DNA from: an uncultured Collinsella sp.
GTDB taxonomy: Bacteria > Actinomycetota > Coriobacteriia > Coriobacteriales > Coriobacteriaceae
DNA length: 64,000 bases
Assembly: GCA_902464565.1 (NCBI GenBank)
Contig: CABQJV010000005.1
Location: 45,621-109,620, forward strand
Direction: 5' to 3'
Each line of letters opens with the position of its first letter. Position 1 is the stretch's first letter. Shown here one piece after another: positions 1-6,265 of this stretch. Both the position numbers and the translations under genes were made by a program. Below the pieces are notes generated by a model. The model searched no databases. It saw nothing but the letters and a program-made list of their open reading frames with translations, and was not told the origin of the DNA.

Positions 1-701
1 ACGGTCACGCGCTCGCCCATCTGAATCATGCGCTTGAGCTCGTCGTTGGTGCCCTGCGCCAGCACGCGACCGCCGTCCATGATCATGATGCGGCTGCAGA
101 TCTGCTCGACTTCCTCCATGTAATGGCTGGTATACACCACCGTGGCCCCTTCGTCGCGCAGGCGGCAGATGCCCTCCAGGATGGCGTTGCGGCTCTGCGG
201 GTCGACCGCCACCGTGGGCTCGTCAAAAAAGATAAGCTCGGGCTTGTGCGCGATACCGCAGGCGATGTTGAGGCGACGCGCCAGGCCACCCGAGAGCTTG
301 CCGGGGCGGAACTTGGTAAAGTCGCCCAGCCCGACAAAGTCGATCGCCTCGTCCACCAGCGCGCGGCGGCGCTTGCGGTCGTTGACGTAGAGGCTGCAGA
401 AATAGTCGATGTTCTCGCGCACCGTGAGCTCGTCGAATACCGCCACCTGCTGCGGCACCACGCCGATGCGGCGCTTGAGGTCGTAGCGGGCGGGTGTCAT
501 GGGCTCGCCGAACAGCTCGATGGTGCCCTTGTCGTAGGCAAGCAGCTGCAGGATGCAGTTGATGGACGTTGTCTTGCCCGAGCCGTTGGGGCCGAGCAGG
601 CCGAAGATCTCGCCGGGGGCGATGCTCAGGTTAAAGTGGTCGAGCGCGATAAGATCGTCGTAGCGCTTGACGAGGTTTTCGACGTGGACGATATCTGTCA
701 T
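1..701 (-). CDS. ABC exporter ATP-binding subunit (partial, C-terminus beyond window)
   Basis: ATPase of an ABC exporter, probably for a drug or peptide. The frame is open from an ATG at 701 to the window edge, giving 233 residues. Visible motifs are Walker A GPNGSGKT (residues 37-44), the Q-loop in VVPQQ, signature LSGGLARR (about 136-143), Walker B ELIFFDEP and the switch histidine in TSHYMEE. The LSGG-x-ARR signature with DEPTVAVDPQSR resembles the NatA/LnrL-type resistance ATPases. A purine-rich GGAAGG lies about 8 bases upstream of the start. The gene is divergent from a histidine kinase and response regulator pair, a common arrangement for antimicrobial-sensing exporters. The permease genes should lie beyond base 1. 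Confidence 0.88.
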   Translation of the reverse strand, partial: MTDIVHVENLVKRYDDLIALDHFNLSIAPGEIFGLLGPNGSGKTTSINCILQLLAYDKGTIELFGEPMTPARYDLKRRIGVVPQQVAVFDELTVRENIDYFCSLYVNDRKRRRALVDEAIDFVGLGDFTKFRPGKLSGGLARRLNIACGIAHKPELIFFDEPTVAVDPQSRNAILEGICRLRDEGATVVYTSHYMEEVEQICSRIMIMDGGRVLAQGTNDELKRMIQMGERVT

Positions 702-898
702 GAGGCGGCCCTTCCGTTGATTGCGGCCCGGTACGATTGCATCATCGCAGGAGCGGGCGGCGCGCACCAGTGAGCTTTGTCACGAGTGCGAGGGAGCGGA
801 GGCGAAACCCCGCTTGCGCGGGCGATCGAAGCCGCTTTGCCGCGCGGGAGGAATGTCACGGTTGCGCAGGCGGCCCCTCCACCACGCGCGGCTTCGCG

Positions 899-904
899 TA
901 CAAT
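899..904 (+). promoter_or_regulatory. -10 element TACAAT of the histidine kinase, predicted leaderless
   Basis: TACAAT ends 6 bases before the ATG at 911, so a transcript starting 7 bases after the hexamer would begin on the A of the start codon. No Shine-Dalgarno sequence precedes this ATG. No good -35 box is visible. The same TACAAT hexamer precedes coaX, prs, glnQ and carA in this window. Confidence 0.55.
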
Positions 905-910
905 ACCCGT

Positions 911-2056
911 ATGAACAGGCTTTTCGACAAATCGATTGTGCTAGCGTGCTGTATCGCAGCCGCTCTGGGCCTTACTGTGGATGCTTGCTTGGTCGCGGCG
1001 TTTTGCCTTGGCGTTATTGCCACCTCGCTGGCCGAGGTCGCACAGGGGAAACGCGCTCGGCGCGCGAGCGAGGCCGCGAGTTACGCTTACATCATCGCGG
1101 CTGTCTTCGTGCCGCCGTTTGTGCCGTTTGCGCCTCTCGCCCTCTATGACATCGCGCGGCGCGTGCGCCGTGAGCGCGTCTGGGTCGCACTGGGCATTGG
1201 CTCCGCTTTTGCCTTTGCGCTCGTCGCGGACCTTCGCACCGACGCGTTTACTGCCCGAACGCTCCTACTGACCACCATCCTTTCGGTTGCCGCCACCTTG
1301 CTATCGCTACGTACCGGCCAGTTGGAGCGCGAGCAGCAGCGCATGCGCCGCACCCGCGACGAACTGCAGGAACGAGCCCTCGTGCTCGAAGCGCGCAACC
1401 GCGATCTTGCCGACCGCCAGGACTACGAAGTCGAGCTCGCGACGCTCGCCGAACGCGCCCGCATCGCGCGCGAAATCCACGATAACGTCGGACACCAGCT
1501 CACGCGTGCCTCGCTACAAGCCGAAGCCCTGCGCATGATCCACGCCGACGAGCCCGGCGTCGCCGCCGATTTCGCCGACGTCAAACGCACGGTTGACGAG
1601 GCGCTCCAGCTTGTGCGTACTAGCGTCCATGCGCTCAACGACAACGCTGTCGATCTTTCCGTGCAGCTCGAACGCATTGTTGAAGGCGCGCGCTCGGACA
1701 GCGGCCCGCAGATTGAGCTTGAGGTTATGACCGAGCATGCACCCGCAAACGTCGCGAACTGCTTTGCGGCGGTCCTGCGCGAGGCGCTCTCCAATACCAT
1801 GCGCCACGCTTGCGCCCATACTGTCACCGTACGGTGCATGGAGCATCCGTCGTTTTACCAGCTCATCGTTACCGACGATGGCGTGGGCGGGGTCCAAGCA
1901 ATCGGCCGTGGCGCCGCGGAGGGCATGGGGCTCGCCTCCATGCGCGAGCGCATCGAGGCGCTTGGCGGCACCTTCACCGCCGGTCCGCGCGCCGGCGTCG
2001 GCGGCTGGCGCGTGTTTGCCACCGTTCCCAAACAGCAAGGAGATGAGGACCGATGA
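911..2056 (+). CDS. Sensor histidine kinase, NarL/LiaS (HisKA_3) type
   Basis: Membrane sensor kinase of 381 residues. The N-terminal 135 residues hold about four hydrophobic segments with almost no extracellular loop (intramembrane-sensing style). A short charged coiled coil (about 136-175) follows, then the HisKA_3 motif EIHDNVGHQLT with the phosphoacceptor His near residue 190. The HATPase_c domain shows the N-box REALSNTMRHA, G1 DDGVGG and GMGLASMRER. An ATG at 737 is in frame, but 911 is preferred because the membrane domain starts there and a TACAAT -10 sits immediately upstream. The stop overlaps the regulator start by four bases (ATGA), so the two are translationally coupled. It probably controls the divergent exporter. 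Confidence 0.9.
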   Translation: MNRLFDKSIVLACCIAAALGLTVDACLVAAFCLGVIATSLAEVAQGKRARRASEAASYAYIIAAVFVPPFVPFAPLALYDIARRVRRERVWVALGIGSAFAFALVADLRTDAFTARTLLLTTILSVAATLLSLRTGQLEREQQRMRRTRDELQERALVLEARNRDLADRQDYEVELATLAERARIAREIHDNVGHQLTRASLQAEALRMIHADEPGVAADFADVKRTVDEALQLVRTSVHALNDNAVDLSVQLERIVEGARSDSGPQIELEVMTEHAPANVANCFAAVLREALSNTMRHACAHTVTVRCMEHPSFYQLIVTDDGVGGVQAIGRGAAEGMGLASMRERIEALGGTFTAGPRAGVGGWRVFATVPKQQGDEDR

Positions 2057-2682
2057 GGCTCATCGTTGTCGACGACGACCGCTTGGTGGTCGATTCGCTC
2101 AAGATTATCCTGGGCGCCCAGCCGCAGATCGAGGTGGTGGGCACCGGCGCCAACGGCAACGATGCGGTGGCGCTCTACGCCGAGCACGCACCCGATATCG
2201 CACTGCTCGACATTCAGATGCCGGAGCGCGACGGCCTTTCGGCGGCACGCGAGATCCTCGAGCGCGACCCTGCGGCGCGCGTGGTGTTTCTGACAACATT
2301 CTCAGATGACGAGTACATTGTGTCGGCGCTCAAACTGGGCGCCCGCGGCTATCTGATCAAAACCGATGTCGCCGCCATTCCGCCGGCGTTGGCGCAGGTC
2401 ATGGACGGCAAACGCGTGCTCGAGGGCAAGGCAATCGAGGATATCAACTTTGATGGGGCGGACGTCGAGGCCGGTGCGACCCGCCGGCCCGCCGCCTTTG
2501 CCAGCCTGACCGACCGCGAGTTCGAAGTCGCCGAGCTTATCGCCCGCGGCCTCGACAACAAGGAGATCGCCGCCACGGCATACATGGGCGAAGGCACCGT
2601 GCGCAACCACATCAGCTCGATCCTAGCCAAAATGGGCCTGCGCAACCGCACGCAAATCGCCATCGCCTACCTGCGGGGGTAA
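2053..2682 (+). CDS. LuxR/NarL-family response regulator
   Basis: Cytoplasmic response regulator of 209 residues. The receiver domain has the acidic pocket DDD (7-9), phosphoacceptor Asp53 in LLDIQMPERDG, the conserved Thr in VVFLTTFSDDEY and Lys in YLIKTD. The C-terminal GerE-type helix-turn-helix is clear: LTDREFEVAELIARGLDNKE followed by EGTVRNHISSILAKMGLRNR. It starts inside the last codons of the kinase gene (ATGA overlap), so they form one operon and a cognate pair. The likely target is the divergent ABC exporter. No convincing terminator follows; the downstream 790 bases are a repeat array. Confidence 0.93.
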   Translation: MRLIVVDDDRLVVDSLKIILGAQPQIEVVGTGANGNDAVALYAEHAPDIALLDIQMPERDGLSAAREILERDPAARVVFLTTFSDDEYIVSALKLGARGYLIKTDVAAIPPALAQVMDGKRVLEGKAIEDINFDGADVEAGATRRPAAFASLTDREFEVAELIARGLDNKEIAATAYMGEGTVRNHISSILAKMGLRNRTQIAIAYLRG

Positions 2683-2747
2683 TTGCCCGAAGACCGACCG
2701 CCCCGGCAGAGTAAAATGGCTGCTACCGATTTAATGCCATTTCAATA

Positions 2748-2891
2748 CTATGCCGGTTTACTACGATGAATCGCCCACCTTCGACCACGGCAAATTGCGC
2801 GCTTGCAAAACCGCAGGTAGAACGCTTGCAGTATTTAGAAAAATGCAGTCATGGTCGGGAATGTCGAATTTATCGTAGTAAACCGACATAG
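2748..2891. repeat. Self-complementary repeat unit 1 of 3
   Basis: Left arm 2748-2766 (CTATGCCGGTTTACTACGA) pairs with right arm 2873-2891 with one mismatch, around a 106-base interior holding an imperfect CCGCAGG...CTTGCAG hairpin. A tail after the right arm carries CAAAATGATCCGTTTTC. It shares internal hairpin, spacing and tail with units 2 and 3 but has its own arm sequence. No coding sequence of credible length lies here. Confidence 0.8.
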
Positions 2892-2988
2892 TTTTGTTCA
2901 GGCGGCCCTGCACGAGCTCCTCCGCAAGCCTCGCGGGGACCAAAATGATCCGTTTTCTTCCGCCCGCGGAGATTGGCTGACGGCGCCC

Positions 2989-3148
2989 GCCACGAAATGG
3001 GCCCATCTACTACGTTTGACTCGATACCCCCGGCCATACCCGCTTTTCATGAAAAACCGCAGGCGTTCTACCTGCAGTTTTTATTTCGCATTACTTGCCA
3101 TGGTTGAGGGCGGTGGCTTAAACGTAGTAGATGGGCCCATTTCGTGGC
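2989..3148. repeat. Self-complementary repeat unit 2 of 3 (perfect arms)
   Basis: Left arm 2989-3017 and right arm 3120-3148 are perfect reverse complements over 29 bases (core AATGGGCCCATCTACTACG). The interior is 102 bases and has a hairpin AACCGCAGG...CCTGCAGTT near its centre. The tail again has AAAATGATCCGTTT. The arm sequence differs from units 1 and 3 although the internal hairpin is the same. Confidence 0.85.
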
Positions 3149-3244
3149 AGACGGGTCACGCGGCAGCCCTCGCAAGGCAAAAATGATCCGTTTCCCTCTG
3201 TCCACGGGAGATCAAGGGCTGTTACAGATATGGTGCCATTTCAA

Positions 3245-3392
3245 AACTATGCTGGATTACGGGGCTAAAGTCGGAACCCTCATCCATGCCTTCATTTTTT
3301 GAAAAACGGCAGGCTATCTACCTGCGGTTTTGTTTTTGCAATTTTCTGTATGGTCGGAGGTTCGCTATCCAGCCCCGTAAACCGGCATAGTT
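3245..3392. repeat. Self-complementary repeat unit 3 of 3
   Basis: Left arm 3245-3266 and right arm 3371-3392 pair over 22 bases with two mismatches (right arm AGCCCCGTAAACCGGCATAG). The interior is 104 bases with the hairpin GCAGG ctatcta CCTGC. The left arms of the three units start at about 2748, 2989 and 3245, so the array repeats about every 245 bases. It ends just before the hydrogenase operon terminus. Confidence 0.8.
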
Positions 3393-3476
3393 TTGTTAGC
3401 GGCAGCCTAACCGCGCGTTTAAGCGCGGGGCCGGCATTTTTGCCCCACCGGCCCCTATTCCAGCTCTATTCCAACG

Positions 3477-3818
3477 CTACTCCGGCTTGGTTTCTACCGT
3501 GGGAGTCTTGTCCGCTGCGACTGGGGTGCGGGCGGTGTCCATAGTCAGGCAGTGCTTGGGGCAGCTCTCGATGCACTCGCCGCACACCACGCAGGCATAC
3601 GGGTCGATCGACCACGTTCCGCCCTTGCGATCGACCGCGAGCGCGCCCGCCGGGCAGCGACGCGCGCACATGCCGCAGCAGATGCACACGTCCATGTCGT
3701 TGACGATGTGCCCGCGCAAGCGCTTGGGCGCCGTCAGCTCCTCCTGCGGATAGCACACCGTGACCGGTTGCTTGACCATAGAACCCAAGGCCGTCTTGGC
3801 AAATGTCAGCAAACTCAT
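3477..3818 (-). CDS. echF: Ech-type hydrogenase ferredoxin subunit (EchF/NuoI-like)
   Basis: Electron-transfer subunit of 113 residues carrying two [4Fe-4S] clusters. The motifs are CICCGMCARRCP and CVVCGECIESCP, the classic CxxCxxCxxxCP pair. It would carry electrons between ferredoxin and the NuoB-like subunit of the hydrogenase. It is the last gene of the operon, 7 bases after echE, with GGAAAGG upstream as ribosome binding site. The C-terminal 20 residues are a Thr/Pro/Ala-rich tail beyond the family core. The symbol is by homology to six-subunit Ech hydrogenases; a formate hydrogenlyase-like role cannot be excluded. Confidence 0.85.
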   Translation of the reverse strand: MSLLTFAKTALGSMVKQPVTVCYPQEELTAPKRLRGHIVNDMDVCICCGMCARRCPAGALAVDRKGGTWSIDPYACVVCGECIESCPKHCLTMDTARTPVAADKTPTVETKPE

Positions 3819-3825
3819 GCCGCGC

Positions 3826-4914
3826 CTACCTTTCCGTGCAGCTAATGCAGGGGTCGATGGTCAGGATAATCATGGGCACGTTGGCAAGGAGCACGCCCTG
3901 CAGCGCATGCGTCAGACCCGCCAGGTTCTGCGACGTCGGCGTGCGCACGCGAAAACGGTCCAGGTTCTTGGTGCCGTTACCGCGCACATAGTAATAAGCC
4001 TCGCCACGCGGCTGCTCAATCACAACCTCGCCGCGCGCGCCGTCGGCCGGCGTGAGCTTGGTGCGCCCGCCGATTCCGTCGTGCGGAATCTTGCCGACAA
4101 GCTCCTTGATGATGTCCATGGCCTGTGTGACCTCGGCACAACGCACCTGGCAGCGGGCATAGCAGTCGCCATCGCTAGCAACGATAGGCTCAAACGCGGC
4201 CAGATCCGCATAGGCACCGTCGCCAAACATGCGCACGTCGTAGTCCACGCCCGAGGCGCGACCGAACGGGCCGACCATCGACAGGTCAAGCGCGTCCTTC
4301 TTGCTGATCACACCCACGCCATGCAGGCGCTCGCCGCAGCTGTTGTCGTCCAAAAACGTATGCACCAGGGCCTCGTAGTCGGGACGCATGGCATCGAGCG
4401 TCTGCACAATACCCGCCAGCTCAGAGTCCTCAATATCGTGCTTAAGGCCGCCGATCTCGTTAATCGAAAGGATCACTCGGCCGCCGCAAGTGCTCTCGAA
4501 GATCTTGAGAATCTGCTCGCGCAGGGTCCACGAACGATAGAACAGCGCCTCGAAGCCAAAAGCATCGGCGAGCAGGCCCAGCCACAGCAGGTGCGAGTGA
4601 ATGCGCGAAAGCTCGTGCAAAATGGTGCGGATGTACTGCACGCGGCCGGGCACCTCGATGTCGAGCATGCGCTCGCAGGCGCTGGCATAGCCGCAGCTGT
4701 GGCCCACGGCGCAGATGCCGCAGATGCGCTCGGCGATGTAGCCAAACTGGTGCATGTCACGCTTTTCGGTGAGCTTCTCGAGTCCGCGGTGCACAAAGCC
4801 GATCTGCGGAATTGCCTCGATGACGCGGTCGTCCTCGATCACCAGGTCCAAATGAAGCGGCTCGGGCAGCACCGGGTGCTGCGGGCCAAACGGAATAACG
4901 GAGCGATGTGCCAT
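3826..4914 (-). CDS. echE: Group 4 [NiFe] hydrogenase large subunit (EchE-like)
   Basis: Catalytic large subunit of 362 residues, homologous to NuoD. Both nickel-binding motifs are present: N-terminal RICGICAVGHS and C-terminal DPCISCTER. All four cysteines are there, so this is a true hydrogenase and not a complex I subunit. The reading frame ends directly after DPCISCTER, with no C-terminal peptide for a maturation protease to remove. The operon order is fused membrane subunit, small subunit, NuoC-like, large subunit, ferredoxin. No hyp maturation genes are in the window. It should act on the cytoplasmic side of the membrane, coupling ferredoxin oxidation and H2 evolution to ion translocation. 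Confidence 0.92.
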   Translation of the reverse strand: MAHRSVIPFGPQHPVLPEPLHLDLVIEDDRVIEAIPQIGFVHRGLEKLTEKRDMHQFGYIAERICGICAVGHSCGYASACERMLDIEVPGRVQYIRTILHELSRIHSHLLWLGLLADAFGFEALFYRSWTLREQILKIFESTCGGRVILSINEIGGLKHDIEDSELAGIVQTLDAMRPDYEALVHTFLDDNSCGERLHGVGVISKKDALDLSMVGPFGRASGVDYDVRMFGDGAYADLAAFEPIVASDGDCYARCQVRCAEVTQAMDIIKELVGKIPHDGIGGRTKLTPADGARGEVVIEQPRGEAYYYVRGNGTKNLDRFRVRTPTSQNLAGLTHALQGVLLANVPMIILTIDPCISCTER

Positions 4915-4919
4915 GGACC

Positions 4920-5636
4920 TTACGCCTCCTTTTTCTGCTTGTCGCGGGCGGCCTTGGCGGCAAGCGCCGCGCGGACCTTGGCCGCTTTCTCGGAATCCAT
5001 GGCGGCGAGCTTTGCCTCCATCTCGGCGGCTTTGAGCGCGGCCTTGGCAGCGGCATCGTCATGCTGAGCATCGGACCCGGCAGCCGCATCGGGCTGAGAG
5101 GCAGCGCTCGCAGCATCGCCGGCGCCCGCGGTGCCCTCCCCCGCAGCAACCGCAGCAGCGGCGGCCTTCTCGGCCGCAGCCTTGCGCGCCTTGGCCTCGG
5201 CAGCGGCACGGACCTTCATGGCCTTCTCGCGCGCAGCCTTCACCTCGGGCGTGATAACGCTCATGGGTTCGGCAGTCGAGACCTGGTAGAAAAAGCCCTT
5301 AAAGTCGAGCTGCATGTCGGTGATGGCAAGTCCAAATAGGTCGTGGGCCTCATTTTCAAACGGGAACACCGCGGGGTAATACGAGCTGATGGACGGAATC
5401 TCCTGGCACTGGTCGATGCCCTCAACCACCAGGTTCTCAATCGCATAGCTGCCGTCCTGAGCGATCCGCTCCTGAGCAGCACGAACGTTGATAAACGTAT
5501 AGACCAGGCGATACGATCCGTCGTCCACACAGCGCTCGGCGTGCATTTGCACAAAGCGCGCGCCGACGCCCTTGAGCGCCTGGACATGCGACAGGAGCTC
5601 GTCGATCCCGACGGTGGTATAGATTGCCTTTTGCAT
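4920..5636 (-). CDS. echD: Hydrogenase NuoC-like subunit (EchD-like) with Ala-rich tail
   Basis: Structural subunit of 238 residues related to the 30-kDa subunit of complex I. The family core covers about residues 1-125, including YPAVFPFENEAHDLFGL, the usual signature region of NuoC. Residues 130-238 form a long tail rich in Ala, Lys and Glu that looks coiled-coil or disordered, nearly doubling the length compared with the core. It starts one base after the small-subunit stop overlap region (both use position 5636), so translation is coupled. The tail function is unknown; a similar but shorter tail is on the neighbouring small subunit. Confidence 0.85.
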   Translation of the reverse strand: MQKAIYTTVGIDELLSHVQALKGVGARFVQMHAERCVDDGSYRLVYTFINVRAAQERIAQDGSYAIENLVVEGIDQCQEIPSISSYYPAVFPFENEAHDLFGLAITDMQLDFKGFFYQVSTAEPMSVITPEVKAAREKAMKVRAAAEAKARKAAAEKAAAAAVAAGEGTAGAGDAASAASQPDAAAGSDAQHDDAAAKAALKAAEMEAKLAAMDSEKAAKVRAALAAKAARDKQKKEA

Positions 5637-6253
5637 TACTCGGCCTCCTTTGCAGCGACGGGCGTCTCAGCAGGTGCGTCGCCAGCGGCGGGCGCGGCGG
5701 GCTTCTCGGCAGGCGCGTCACCGGCACCGTCAGCCCCGGCCCCCGCAGCCACAAACCCGTCCTCGCCCAGCTCAACGCCACCGTCCCAGGTTGCGGCACC
5801 GCCCACGGTGAGCGGGTCACCGCCAGCACGCATCACGGCCTCCTTCTGGTCCAGGATGCCGCACGCCTCCACAATGGCATCGATTACGGTCTCGGGGCGA
5901 ATGGCGCACCCGGGCGCGTACACGTCCACGGGAATCGCACGGTCCACGCCGCCGATCACGTTATAGGCATCGCGGAATACGCCGCCCGAACACGCGCAAA
6001 TGCCGCACGCCACCACGCACTTGGGCTCGAGCATCTGGTTGTAGATCTGGCGCACGACGGGCAGGTTCTGCGCGTTGACCGAACCCGTCACCAAAAAGAT
6101 ATCCGCATGCTTGGGGTTGCCGGTATTGACCACGCCAAAGCGCTCCGCATCGAACAGCGGCGTGAGCGAGGCCAGCACCTCAATATCGCATCCGTTGCAG
6201 CTCGAGCCGTCGTAATGAATAACCCACGGCGAGCGCGACATTTTATGATCCAT
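5636..6253 (-). CDS. echC: [NiFe] hydrogenase small subunit (EchC/NuoB-like)
   Basis: Small subunit of 205 residues binding the proximal [4Fe-4S] cluster. Ligand motifs are SSCNGCDIEVLASL near the N-terminus, VACGICACSGG in the middle and YAPGCAIRP, the usual four-cysteine pattern of NuoB and group 4 hydrogenases. Residues from about 155 onward are a Gly/Ala/Pro-rich extension with the repeated words GDAPAE, absent from typical family members. A strong AGGAGG lies upstream. It transfers electrons from the ferredoxin subunit to the NiFe site of the large subunit. Confidence 0.9.
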   Translation of the reverse strand: MDHKMSRSPWVIHYDGSSCNGCDIEVLASLTPLFDAERFGVVNTGNPKHADIFLVTGSVNAQNLPVVRQIYNQMLEPKCVVACGICACSGGVFRDAYNVIGGVDRAIPVDVYAPGCAIRPETVIDAIVEACGILDQKEAVMRAGGDPLTVGGAATWDGGVELGEDGFVAAGAGADGAGDAPAEKPAAPAAGDAPAETPVAAKEAE

Positions 6254-6265
6254 GGATGCCGCCTC

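Noticed and set aside
737..910. Upstream in-frame start for the histidine kinase
   Set aside because: The extra 58 residues are Arg-rich with no membrane character, and the promoter -10 lies after this ATG.
3826..4914. Selenocysteine in the hydrogenase
   Set aside because: All four nickel ligands are encoded as Cys and there is no in-frame TGA.
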